Shown here one piece after another: positions 16,293-24,122 of a stretch of 33,041 nucleotides of DNA; the stretch's first letter is position 1; the number at the start of each line of letters is the position of its first letter. Below the pieces are notes generated by a model. The model was not told where the DNA came from. It ran no database searches and saw only the letters and a program-made list of their open reading frames with translations. The stretch spans positions 1-33,041 of the forward strand of contig JAURYB010000041.1 in NCBI GenBank assembly GCA_030654075.1, read 5' to 3'. This stretch comes from Bacteroidales bacterium (GTDB lineage: Bacteria; Bacteroidota; Bacteroidia; Bacteroidales; UBA4417). The position numbers were made by a program, and so were the translations under genes.

Positions 16293-16756
16293 AGCGTATT
16301 GTTTAGTTTACACTTTAAGTTTCATGAACACACCCATGTATTGCTTGATTTTTCGTGAAGAACCCGGCTCAAAACTGTAATTTTTGAAAAATATATGGCT
16401 ATGATCTTTATGGATTCTCCGGTTATATCCTGCCAAATTTATGTTTCGCAAGGTTTTAATCAAAAATACATCCTGCAACACGCATACGCAATAGCACAAA
16501 AGAGTCATTTTTCAAAGCCCGGTTTCAATAGGTTGAACTTTTACAATTTATTCTTGTTTAAAACTTACTCCTTCGTCTCAGGACGGATTAAATTTTAATC
16601 AAGTCAACTGCATGACTTGGCTTTTACTCGTAAACTTTATTGGGATTCATATCAAAGAATTACCTGCTGTTGAATCAATAGGCTGTTTATTAAAGGATTC
16701 GTATTCTTTTATTTTAGGGATTCATAGCTACCAGGTATATCCATTGAAATTATTTG
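16293..16756. other. Divergent regulatory region between island and regulator
   Basis: The third operator-promoter cassette (16434-16510) lies here, facing the island. An imperfect AT palindrome near 16586-16600 and a perfect 7-bp-stem inverted repeat CAAGTCA...TGACTTG at 16600-16619 lie closer to the LuxR-type gene and could be its own control sites. No convincing gene is present. Confidence 0.6.
16434..16510 (-). promoter_or_regulatory. Island operator-promoter cassette, copy 3
   Basis: Minus-strand order: conserved motif (16489-16510, variable base A on the plus strand), 23 bp, TTTTG (16461-16465), 19 bp, TAAATTTG (16434-16441), a perfect -7 match. The sequence outside these parts differs from copies 1 and 2, so shared ancestry of the whole segment does not explain the conservation. 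It drives the gene at 16292. Confidence 0.75.
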
Positions 16757-17575
16757 ATGTTTAATCAAAGTCAATTAAGGCATTCAATCATGAAGAGCGA
16801 AAATGAATCTGAGAATTATTACAAAGCGTTTCATAATGAAGGCAGGAATGATTTGGAGCAAGCTGTTTTTTATGCAAGTGGAAATTCTTCGAGTCAAAAG
16901 CAGCCTGAATCCGGTACTATTCTCCCATATAGTGCTTGTTTAATCGATCGTTCTGGAAGGCAGTTTGTCTGTTTTCATGATGATTGCCTGGCGCATGACA
17001 CTTGTTTTAAAAACGAGTTGCCGGATGAAAGCATGGATTTCCTGGCCATGTATTTTCATCCCGATGACAAAGCCTGTTTATGCGAGCGGATTTTTCCTGA
17101 TATCCTGAAATTTATGGGTACGATACTGCTTACTGAACTTGCGGATTACCGGTTTTCATTTAATCACCGGTATATCCGTAAGGATGGCAGTATAGCTCAG
17201 TTTCTGCAGGAAGGCACTCTGTCAATAGCTGAAGATAATAACCTTCCGGTTCTTAACCTGAGAGTATTCACCGAAATTGGTGATTTTAAGACGGATGAGA
17301 CCATGATATTGTCTATTTTAAGGTATTCGTCCGAACAGGGATATAAAAAGGTTTACTCCAAGGTATATGGGAACAATGGCACTACACAATTGTCGCCGCG
17401 CGAGATTGAGATCATAAAACTCTGCCTCGAAGGGCTTAGCAGCAAAATGATTGCCGACAGGCTCAACCTCAGCATTCATACTGTTAAAAATCACAAGCGC
17501 AATTGTATGGAGAAAACTTTAACCCACAATATTACCGAACTGATACACTTATGCATCAGGAGTCATTGGCTATAG
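16757..17575 (+). CDS. LuxR-type transcriptional regulator with a PAS-like sensor
   Basis: A 272-residue DNA-binding regulator. The C-terminal LuxR helix-turn-helix is clear at about residues 210-270 (LSPREIEIIKLCLEGLSSKMIADRLNLSIHTVKNHKRN). The N-terminal part (about 55-175) has PAS-like features, including MYFHPDDKACLCERIFPDI and FNHRYIRKDGSIAQFLQEGTLSI, as in many orphan Bacteroidota LuxR regulators. No phosphoacceptor receiver domain is seen, so it probably senses a ligand or partner directly. ATG 16757 is chosen (a TTG lies three bases upstream; ATG 16790 is possible). It is divergent from the island and next to the third copy of the shared motif, making it the leading candidate for the island's activator. 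Confidence 0.85.
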   Translation: MFNQSQLRHSIMKSENESENYYKAFHNEGRNDLEQAVFYASGNSSSQKQPESGTILPYSACLIDRSGRQFVCFHDDCLAHDTCFKNELPDESMDFLAMYFHPDDKACLCERIFPDILKFMGTILLTELADYRFSFNHRYIRKDGSIAQFLQEGTLSIAEDNNLPVLNLRVFTEIGDFKTDETMILSILRYSSEQGYKKVYSKVYGNNGTTQLSPREIEIIKLCLEGLSSKMIADRLNLSIHTVKNHKRNCMEKTLTHNITELIHLCIRSHWL

Positions 17576-17663
17576 AGTTTAAGGACTGTAAGAACATGTA
17601 TCTGGGATACGACCTATTCCAGAATCCATGACCGACTTAGTTTTACGCAAAGTCAATTCCTTA

Positions 17664-17942
17664 TTACCAGGGTAACCCGTTATATTCATTTGCCATTGGC
17701 ACCAGGCGTTTCAGGAAGTCTTCAGCCGGTTGAATCTCCCCAATTTCACTATGCAGACTTGAGCTGTTCTGAAGGCTGACAAACTTTATTTTGTTATCGG
17801 CATCAGTAAAAGAACCAAAGTTGGTATTCAGCGAAGGAACCCTTACAATTGAGAAGTTTTGTTTAAGCAATTCCTTGTTGATCCGTCCAAGAGCTGTTGA
17901 TAAATCGGAGTTTGCGAACCCTTTCACCGCAAAGCTGTCGAG
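17664..17942 (-). pseudogene. C-terminal fragment of an unknown gene, cut at a junction
   Basis: About 92 residues remain (LDSFAVKGFANSD...EYNGLPW). The frame is coding-like and open from the stop near 17664 up to 17942, where a TAA appears at once. Only a GTG at 17927 could serve as start, so the N-terminus appears to be lost at the junction near 17943. The family was not recognised. Unless GTG is a true start, this is a truncated gene. Confidence 0.5.
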
Positions 17943-17948
17943 TTATTA
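17943..17948. other. Junction where two divergent genes are both 5'-truncated
   Basis: Left of this point a minus-strand coding frame loses its start; right of it a plus-strand coding-like frame begins without one. Sequence character also changes to Cys-rich coding with a different codon pattern. This may be a recombination breakpoint or an assembly join; the exact base cannot be fixed by eye. Confidence 0.45.
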
Positions 17949-18745
17949 GCACTTCTACTCAGTTTGTTTATTTTATTCCTACAAAATATCCGACCATGGA
18001 ATGGACTGGTTCTTTTTTGATTAAATATCCGCTTCAAACTATGCCGGCTTGTTGTGGTGATGGCTATTGCAAGGCGACGGGGATGGGAACTTTTATTGAA
18101 ACCGTTGTTAATTGCCCATTCGATTGTCAGGTTGGGTATTGTGGCAATAGTATTTGTGACGCCGGAGAAACAACAACTTCGTGCGCCTTTGATTGTACTT
18201 ATGGTGCCTGTTTATTGGACGGGGATGCGGTTGGCTGGATAAGCACTTGCCCTAGCTATGTTACCGAGGGTAGTTGCGATCCGATGCATTGTATATGGTC
18301 TGGAACTTTTTGTAGTGGAAAAATAATGCCCGAGGCGGCAACTTGTAACGTGATTACGATAAGCGCAACTTGTGATGGTACTTATGGATGCGAATGGTGC
18401 GCCAGTTGTCATCGTAATTATTTGTGGTGTGGGGACGATATCTGCTCAGCAGCAATAAGCGAAAATACGACCTCTTGTCCGCAGGACTGTGGTGGTTTGT
18501 ATTGTGGAAATGGTGTTTGTGACAGTGGTGAATATTGTGTTAATTGCAGCGAAGATTGCTCAAGTTGCCCGGCTGTTTGCGGGAATAGTCTCTGTGAGTG
18601 GAGTGAAGATTGTTGTAGCTGCTCTCAAGACTGTCTTGCTTGCCCAGAACTGTGTTTGGGCCCCTATGGCTGCGAGGTAATTAATAAAGAGTCTATCTGT
18701 AATAGTTACGGTGATTGTTACTGGGGAACTTTTCAGTGTTATTAA
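17945..18745 (+). CDS. Cysteine-rich repeat protein, 5'-truncated
   Basis: About 266 residues with dozens of Cys. Repeats follow the pattern CGNxxCDxGExxxxCxxDC (for example YCGNSICDAGETTTSCAFDC and YCGNGVCDSGEYCVNCSEDC). Such repeats occur in secreted proteins of archaea and candidate-phylum bacteria and probably form disulfide-rich modules. Coding character extends upstream of the first ATG (17996) to the junction (VISTSTQFVYFIPTKYPTMEW), so the true N-terminus, including any signal peptide, appears to be missing. It is followed 29 bp later by a small membrane protein. Origin outside the host lineage is suspected. Function unknown. Confidence 0.65.
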   Translation: MSTSTQFVYFIPTKYPTMEWTGSFLIKYPLQTMPACCGDGYCKATGMGTFIETVVNCPFDCQVGYCGNSICDAGETTTSCAFDCTYGACLLDGDAVGWISTCPSYVTEGSCDPMHCIWSGTFCSGKIMPEAATCNVITISATCDGTYGCEWCASCHRNYLWCGDDICSAAISENTTSCPQDCGGLYCGNGVCDSGEYCVNCSEDCSSCPAVCGNSLCEWSEDCCSCSQDCLACPELCLGPYGCEVINKESICNSYGDCYWGTFQCY

Positions 18746-18774
18746 TATTTAATTTTAATTATCTTTATAAATAT

Positions 18775-19125
18775 ATGAAAAAAACATGGCTTTACTTATC
18801 GTTATCTTTAAATTTAATTTTATTAGTAGTTCTCGTTATTTGCGGTCTACTGGTAGCAAAGATTAAAAGCGTTGATAATAAGATTACAAACACCAAAAAC
18901 TCTCAAGAAATTGTTGAGGACGTTAGTAATTTATCTCCAGAACAAATGATGACCTATCAGCCACAGGCAATTAGCTTAGAATGGATGACTCTTGAAGAAA
19001 AAAATAGCTTTGGCATTAATACGAGCACCGAGAGCCGCATTCAAGTTTTAAGACGCGATGCCAATGGAAGAATTGAAGATTATAAAATTATTCAAAACGA
19101 TAAAGATATAGTAACAGAATTCTAG
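18775..19125 (+). CDS. Small single-span membrane protein
   Basis: A 116-residue protein starting MKKTWLYLSLSLNLILLVVLVICGLLVAKI, one membrane span at about residues 4-28. A short helical stretch and a small soluble domain (SLEWMTLEEKNSFGI...IQVLRRDANGRIEDYKII) follow. The ATG at 18775 is preferred over an upstream in-frame ATG because it begins the hydrophobic segment. It probably shares a transcript with the Cys-rich gene and ends before a strong terminator. No family was recognised. Confidence 0.65.
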   Translation: MKKTWLYLSLSLNLILLVVLVICGLLVAKIKSVDNKITNTKNSQEIVEDVSNLSPEQMMTYQPQAISLEWMTLEEKNSFGINTSTESRIQVLRRDANGRIEDYKIIQNDKDIVTEF

Positions 19126-19150
19126 TTTTTAGATTAAATTAAGAAAATAA

Positions 19151-19184
19151 AAAACCCCTTGTTTTTTGCAAGGGGTTATTTTTT
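19151..19184. terminator. Bidirectional intrinsic terminator
   Basis: AACCCCTTG (19153-19161) pairs perfectly with CAAGGGGTT (19169-19177) and is followed by a T-run on the plus strand. An A-run precedes it, so it also works on the minus strand. It separates the converging small membrane protein and FISUMP genes. Confidence 0.85.
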
Positions 19185-19194
19185 AAAAAGTCGT

Positions 19195-20478
19195 TTATTC
19201 GTCTTTTATGAGACGAATTCCGAAGCCGTTAGTTCCAGCCATTATCCAGTTGTCGTAAATGTTTGTGTTATTTCTTGACACAAATTTTAGATACGCGCCA
19301 TTGGAGATGATAGGACTGGAGCTGTCCTTGTCGGATGCCCACCACATAGCGGCGTAACCGATATGGTCGTATTTATAGGTTGTTTCGCCTAAGTAGCGAG
19401 GACGCCCACCATTTGGCAAGGCATTGAAGCCAGAGCTATTAGTAGCACCAGTATTAGGACTAACCCAGTGAGTTAAACCCGTCTCTTTTAGCGCTCCGCC
19501 ATCACGATTAACAAAGTTAAATAATTCGCTCCACTCTGCATCGCTTGGCACGTGCCAACCGGCAGGGGCAAGCTTCTCTGTCCAGACAGAATAGGCATTG
19601 TACAGTCTTCCGTAAGTTGCAGAATTTTCTGGATTATTATCGTAATCGCAGTAAGCACCGCTAGTTAGACCACCCCACTCCTGAGTATCGGTGACATTAG
19701 GAATTTCCGTTCCGTCATTGTAATGCGTTACTTTGAGATTTTCGGCCATCCAGATTTGATTGCCAATTCCCACAAGTTTGTAGACATTACCATCAATGTC
19801 GTTCAGGTGTCCATCAAGAGTTTTAAAGCTCTTTGTTTCTCCAATAACAGCGCCACAATTATTTACCGCTTTAATAGCGAAGTAATATGTGGTGTTATCT
19901 TTCAGATTAGGAATGACGGCGTTTACGCTATAAGTCGTTGCGCTTTTTGAGGGAGTGTTAACACTGATGCTTTGGTCAAGATTGTTTTCATTTTCTCCGT
20001 AGATAAATGAAATAGTAGTCTGATCATTGTCAGTTGTTACGCTCCCATTAAAGGTTGCAATCGCAAATTGGACATTTGTTGCTTCAAGAGTAGTTACACT
20101 TGTGTTAGCTCCGCTAGTCTGGAAAGAAACAGCCTCCCCGTAACTTGTACCAATTCGATTGGTAGCGTATGCTCTGAGATAGTATGTTTTACCGGCCTCC
20201 AGATTTAAGATTGTGCTAAAAAATGTATTGTCTATTAATTCAGTTTCAGTAGTTTTTTCATTGGTTATGGTAAGATTCGACGTTGAACCATAACATAAAC
20301 CACAAGCGATAATTGTCGCATTTCCATCATCAAGAATTTTTCCGCCACTAATTACCGAGTTGTTTTTTACATTATAGATTTGAGAGGTAGCAACCGTGGG
20401 AAGATTTTGTTCCTTTTTGCAGGACTGGCAGGAAGTGAAAATAACTACTGCTAAAATTAAATACAGAAAATTTCTCAT
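19195..20478 (-). CDS. FISUMP-domain surface lipoprotein
   Basis: A 427-residue lipoprotein. The signal ends in the lipobox VIFTSC, with Cys17 as the lipidated residue. Two related beta domains of about 95 residues follow (about 28-122 and 128-220), each ending in a YYLRAYATN or YYFAIKAVN strand and a GxxxSFxT phrase, like Fn3 modules. The C-terminal region (about 225-427) is a Fibrobacter succinogenes major paralogous (FISUMP) domain: DIDGNVYKLVGIGNQIWMAENLK, GRLYNAYSV, PAGWHVPSDAEWSEL, FNALPNGGRP and GFGIRLIKDE. FISUMP proteins are common surface proteins in Bacteroidota and Fibrobacterota; their function is poorly known. It may belong to the host or to the differing segment that starts at 17943. 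Confidence 0.88.
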   Translation of the reverse strand: MRNFLYLILAVVIFTSCQSCKKEQNLPTVATSQIYNVKNNSVISGGKILDDGNATIIACGLCYGSTSNLTITNEKTTETELIDNTFFSTILNLEAGKTYYLRAYATNRIGTSYGEAVSFQTSGANTSVTTLEATNVQFAIATFNGSVTTDNDQTTISFIYGENENNLDQSISVNTPSKSATTYSVNAVIPNLKDNTTYYFAIKAVNNCGAVIGETKSFKTLDGHLNDIDGNVYKLVGIGNQIWMAENLKVTHYNDGTEIPNVTDTQEWGGLTSGAYCDYDNNPENSATYGRLYNAYSVWTEKLAPAGWHVPSDAEWSELFNFVNRDGGALKETGLTHWVSPNTGATNSSGFNALPNGGRPRYLGETTYKYDHIGYAAMWWASDKDSSSPIISNGAYLKFVSRNNTNIYDNWIMAGTNGFGIRLIKDE

Positions 20479-20600
20479 GTTTTTTTTCGTTTGTTGAATT
20501 GTACCCCAGATAATCTGATTTTATCATCATGTGTTTTCTAAATAACTATCAAGAATGGGTGTTCAGTCAATCAAAGATACAATCTAAAAGCAATTCACAC

Positions 20601-20638
20601 AAAAAAAGTCCGGGTACCGCGAGATGCCGTACCCGGAC
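20601..20638 (-). terminator. Intrinsic terminator of the aromatic amino acid operon
   Basis: A perfect 10-bp stem, GTCCGGGTAC (20608-20617) with GTACCCGGAC (20629-20638), is followed on the minus strand by seven T (20607-20601). It lies 31 bp beyond the DAHP synthase stop. Confidence 0.88.
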
Positions 20639-20668
20639 CAAAATAAATCCGTATTTATTAAGATTATT

Positions 20669-21763
20669 CTAACTGGCAGAATTCATCACCTTCAACTGGT
20701 GATTAATGGATTCCTGGTGAATGGCTTTGAACATCTGATCAATAAATTCAGAGCTCAAGCCTTTGCTTTGCCCTTTAGCCGCGACTTTCCTGATGATTTC
20801 CTCCCAGCGCTGGTTTTGTAAAATCGTGATGTTGTTATCTTTTTTATACTTACCAATGGTTTCGGCAACATTCATACGTTGTTCCAGCAGGTCGAGGAGT
20901 TGTTCGTCGAAACGGTCAATCTGGCTACGGAGTAAGCCAAGCATATCAAGAAATTTACTATCGCTCGAAACCGCCTGGCGAAGAACCAGTTTGCCAAGTA
21001 AATCAAGGAGAGCATCAGGTGTAACCTGCTGGCTCTTATCGCTCCATGCATTGTCGGGATCAATATGCGATTCGAGCATAAGCCCGTCGTAATTCAGGTC
21101 CATGGCTTCCTGCGCGATTTCAAGCAGATATTTCCGTGCACCACCTATATGACTTGGATCACAAATCAGCGGCAAACCCGGCATCCGCATCCGAAGGTCG
21201 ATAGGTATCTGCCATTTAGGCTGGTTGCGATACGCGGTTTTTTCATAAGCTGAAAATCCACGATGTATAGCTCCGATTCGCCTGATGCCGGCAGCATATA
21301 AACGTTCAATAGCGCCAATCCAGAGGTCAAGGTCAGGATTAACAGGGTTTTTTACCAGCACCATTACATCAACGCCTTTAAGTGTATCCGCAATTTCCTG
21401 CATGGCAAATGGATTTGCCGAAGTACGCGCGCCAATCCACAAAACATCCACACCAAATTTCAGTGCTTCATAAACATGAGTTTGCGTGGCAACTTCGGTA
21501 CCTGTAGCCAGTCCGGTTTCATCTTTCACGCGTTTCAGCCATTTCAAGCCTTCAGTGCCAACACCTTCAAACGCATTGGGCCTTGTACGCGGTTTCCAGA
21601 TACCTGCGCGGTACACATCTACTTTTTTTAAAGCAGCCAGCTGGCGTGCGGTTTCCATTACCTGCTCTTCGGTTTCGGCGCTGCAGGGTCCTGATATCAG
21701 TAAAGGCCTGCCTTTGTATATACTCCAGTTTTCTAAAGGTTCGAGTTGAAGTTTTGTTTCCAT
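20669..21763 (-). CDS. aroF: Bifunctional DAHP synthase / chorismate mutase type II
   Basis: A 364-residue fusion. The N-terminal domain (about 1-265) is a type I-beta DAHP synthase that condenses phosphoenolpyruvate and erythrose-4-phosphate, the first shikimate step. Motifs are LLISGPCSAET, VYRAGIWKPRTRPNAFEG, GARTSANP, LVKNPVNPDLDLWIGAIERL and PLICDPSHIGG. The C-terminal domain (about 275-355) is an AroQ chorismate mutase (LLRSQIDRFDEQLLDLLEQRM, VAETIGKYKK), which makes prephenate. Fusion of these two is usual in Bacteroidota, and the mutase domain often gives feedback control. It is the last gene of the phe/tyr operon, 157 bp after tyrA. The symbol is by analogy; several names are in use. 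Confidence 0.95.
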   Translation of the reverse strand: METKLQLEPLENWSIYKGRPLLISGPCSAETEEQVMETARQLAALKKVDVYRAGIWKPRTRPNAFEGVGTEGLKWLKRVKDETGLATGTEVATQTHVYEALKFGVDVLWIGARTSANPFAMQEIADTLKGVDVMVLVKNPVNPDLDLWIGAIERLYAAGIRRIGAIHRGFSAYEKTAYRNQPKWQIPIDLRMRMPGLPLICDPSHIGGARKYLLEIAQEAMDLNYDGLMLESHIDPDNAWSDKSQQVTPDALLDLLGKLVLRQAVSSDSKFLDMLGLLRSQIDRFDEQLLDLLEQRMNVAETIGKYKKDNNITILQNQRWEEIIRKVAAKGQSKGLSSEFIDQMFKAIHQESINHQLKVMNSAS

Positions 21764-21779
21764 GGTGTTTTTGATCGTT

Positions 21780-21918
21780 ATTGGTTATTAGTTAAAAGTT
21801 CCCTTCGGCTTCGCTCAGGGTAAAAATGGTTAATGGTTGGCAAGTAGGTATTTATAGCAGTGTCTTTTAGTGACATTTTGGTTAGGAATCCCTAACTCCT
21901 AACTCCTAACCCCCAATC
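21780..21918. repeat. Low-complexity gap between tyrA and aroF
   Basis: The gap contains a CCCTTCGGC/GCTCAGGG-type inverted phrase (21797-21816; minus strand GAGCGAAGCCGAAG) and the tandem phrase CTAACTCCTAACTCCTAACC near 21892-21912. Neither looks like a promoter or terminator. It is the same kind of intercistronic low-complexity DNA as at 14873 and 22786. Confidence 0.5.
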
Positions 21919-21920
21919 CC

Positions 21921-22766
21921 TCAATTCAATATTTTCCTGATTTTATTTGCTTCGTTCATAAGTTCTGTAAGTCCTTCGGTGTTTTTCTCAAGGATATATT
22001 TCTTGAATAAGTTCATCTTTTCAACATAATTATCTAATACTTCAATGATATATTCGGAGTTTTGAAGAAAGATAGGCGCCCAGGTCTCGGCATTGCTTTT
22101 TGCCAGTCGTACGGTGGATTCAAAACCACCGGCAGCCAGTTTCAGGATATTTTCTTCATCCTTTTCCTTATCCAGAACGCACAATGCCAGCGAGAATGAA
22201 GTGATATGCGAAATGTGGGAAACATAAGCTACGTGAATATCGTGATCAACAGCTTTCATGTATGAAATCCGCATATGAAGCAGGTTGTACATATCGACAA
22301 CCGTTCTGAGCGCGTCTTCATCCGAAAGATCTTTGTCGCAGATAATAACATGCTTGTAGTCGAATAGTTTGCCGATAGCAGCCATGGGGCCTGAGAATTC
22401 GGTACCTGCCATAGGGTGCGATGCCACATAACGCCCTCGGTTCGGGTGATTGATCACTGCCTCGGCTATACCTGCTTTTGTTGAACCCATGTCAATCACT
22501 ACTTTATTGGTTCCGTTCATCAGGGTAAGTATCTCGGGTAACAGAACCCTGTTTGTATTGACCGGGGTACTTAGTATTATGAGATCCGACTTTTTTACAG
22601 CGTTCTGAAGGGTGTCAATTTTATCAACCAGCCCGCTGTGTAAAGCAATATTCTGGTGATGTTTATTGTTATCGACACCAATCACAGAACTGGCGTAACC
22701 CCTACGTTTAAGGTCAATGGCCAGCGAGCCGCCAATTAATCCGATACCGATGATGCATACTTTCAT
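21921..22766 (-). CDS. tyrA: Prephenate dehydrogenase
   Basis: A 281-residue NAD(P)-dependent enzyme converting prephenate to 4-hydroxyphenylpyruvate on the tyrosine branch. The Rossmann motif is at the N-terminus (VCIIGIGLIGGSLAIDLKRRGYASSVIGVD). Other family blocks are LIILSTPV, DMGSTKAGI, ASHPMAGTEFSGP (with the catalytic-type His) and HDIHVAYVSHISHITSFSLAL. There is no ACT domain and no fused chorismate mutase; the mutase is on aroF downstream. Operon position is third. The upstream gap carries a heptanucleotide repeat array. Confidence 0.95.
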   Translation of the reverse strand: MKVCIIGIGLIGGSLAIDLKRRGYASSVIGVDNNKHHQNIALHSGLVDKIDTLQNAVKKSDLIILSTPVNTNRVLLPEILTLMNGTNKVVIDMGSTKAGIAEAVINHPNRGRYVASHPMAGTEFSGPMAAIGKLFDYKHVIICDKDLSDEDALRTVVDMYNLLHMRISYMKAVDHDIHVAYVSHISHITSFSLALCVLDKEKDEENILKLAAGGFESTVRLAKSNAETWAPIFLQNSEYIIEVLDNYVEKMNLFKKYILEKNTEGLTELMNEANKIRKILN

Positions 22767-22785
22767 TGTGTAGTTTCCTTTCTTA

Positions 22786-22937
22786 TTCGTTATTCGTTAA
22801 TCGTTAATCGTTAATCGTTATTCGTTAATCGTTAATCGTTATTCGTTAATCGTTAATCGTTATTCGTTAATCGTTAATCGTTATTCGTTAATCGTACCTC
22901 GTAAATCGTACCTCGTAAATTGTACCTCGTAAATTGT
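22786..22937. repeat. Heptanucleotide tandem array between aminotransferase and tyrA
   Basis: Units TTAATCG and TTATTCG alternate in a 21-bp higher-order period (one TTATTCG, two TTAATCG) from about 22786 to 22893. Degenerate CGTACCT-CGTAAAT units follow to 22937, almost at the aminotransferase stop. The stretch is transcribed within the operon and noncoding. Confidence 0.9.
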
Positions 22938-22940
22938 ACC

Positions 22941-24122
22941 TCAAAAATCCCCCAGCCCCGCCAACCTTTCAAGAGCCTTGTTTAACATCTCCTCATTTGC
23001 ACAAAGCGAAATCCTGATATACTGATTTCCCTGGTCGCCAAAAACCATTCCGGGTGTTATAAAAACATGTGCTTTATGAAGGATTTCTTCAGTGAGCTCT
23101 TCTCCGCTCGAATACTTTGCCGGGATTTTCCCCCAAACAAATAACCCGCTTTGTGAAGCGTCAAATGTGCAATTTAGTTTGTGCATAATTTCTTCAACCA
23201 GTTTTCGGCGCGAACGATAGATTTTGTTGTTCTCAGCATACCATTCGTCATTGCTTTTCAAAGCTTCGACCGCAGCCAGTTGCATAGGTTGAAACATGCC
23301 GGAATCCATATTGCTTTTAATTTTTACGATGCTCTGTATATAGTCCGCATGCCCAGCCACCATTCCGATACGCCAGCCGGCCATATTGTGCGATTTGCTC
23401 ATCGAATTCAGTTCCAGCGCCACTTCCTTTGCACCATCCACCGACAAAATACTTAAATGCTCATCATTCAGGATGAAACTGTATGGATTGTCGTTTACCA
23501 ATAAAATGCTGTGCTTGTGCGCGAAAGCAACCAGGTCCTCGAACAGTTTCTTCGATCCTTTTGTGCCGGTTGGCATATGCGGATAATTGACCCACATAAT
23601 TTTCACCTTGCTCAGATCGCTGTTTTCCAGTTCCTGTAGATCAGGATACCAGTTTTGTTTTTCGTTCAGGTTATAGAAACGGACATTTCCGCCTGTTAAT
23701 TTAGATACGGAAGTATACGTTGGATAGCCGGGATCAGGAACCAATACTTCATCTCCTTCGTTTACAAAGGCCATGCTGATATGCATAATGCCTTCCTTCG
23801 ATCCGATGAGAGGTAATATTTCGTTTGCCGGATTCAGCGTAACGTTGAAATATTTTGCGTACCATTCAGCGAAAGCGTTACGCAATGCAGGAATACCATT
23901 GTAACTCTGGTAGCCATGTACATTAGGCAATTTAGCTGATTCGCCTAATTTTTCAATTATCGCAGCGGTTGGAGGCAGATCCGGGCTGCCGATTCCCAGG
24001 TTTATAATATCAAGGCCGGCTTCCCGCATCTCAGCAATCTGCCTGAGTTTGCGCGAAAAATAATATTCCTGTACCAGCTCAGTTCTCTTCGATGGTTTTA
24101 TTTTCGGGTGGCCGTTGTCCAT
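22941..24122 (-). CDS. Class I/II PLP aminotransferase of the phe/tyr operon
   Basis: A 393-residue fold-type I aminotransferase. The PLP lysine lies in NSMSKSHNMAGWRIGMVAGH. Other landmarks are IINLGIGSPDLPP, HGYQSYNGIPALRNAFAEWY, VPDPGYPTYTSVSKLTGG, LVNDNPYSFI and the C-terminal YIRISLC substrate-carboxylate Arg block. Operon placement between pheA and tyrA implies transamination of phenylpyruvate, 4-hydroxyphenylpyruvate or prephenate. The sequence type is also close to LL-diaminopimelate/aspartate-like aminotransferases, so specificity is inferred from context. Its ATG lies 44 bp inside the end of pheA; the next Met is residue 32, so the overlap is likely real and couples translation. Confidence 0.92.
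   Translation of the reverse strand: MDNGHPKIKPSKRTELVQEYYFSRKLRQIAEMREAGLDIINLGIGSPDLPPTAAIIEKLGESAKLPNVHGYQSYNGIPALRNAFAEWYAKYFNVTLNPANEILPLIGSKEGIMHISMAFVNEGDEVLVPDPGYPTYTSVSKLTGGNVRFYNLNEKQNWYPDLQELENSDLSKVKIMWVNYPHMPTGTKGSKKLFEDLVAFAHKHSILLVNDNPYSFILNDEHLSILSVDGAKEVALELNSMSKSHNMAGWRIGMVAGHADYIQSIVKIKSNMDSGMFQPMQLAAVEALKSNDEWYAENNKIYRSRRKLVEEIMHKLNCTFDASQSGLFVWGKIPAKYSSGEELTEEILHKAHVFITPGMVFGDQGNQYIRISLCANEEMLNKALERLAGLGDF

Noticed and set aside
16308..16508. Minus-strand 66-residue frame
   Set aside because: It starts inside the operator motif and crosses the -33 and -7 boxes of copy 3, so it is regulatory DNA rather than a gene.
7663..16510. The shared motif read on the minus strand as a short ORF start encoding MTLLCYC in all three copies, with the variable base at a Thr wobble position
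   Set aside because: The motif lies upstream of the -33 box, so it would not be on the predicted transcript. The three frames diverge at once after it and one stops after a few codons. An operator explains the conservation better.
22786..22937. CRISPR array
   Set aside because: Units are 7 bp (21-bp period) without spacers, and no cas genes are present. The same holds for 14873-15149.
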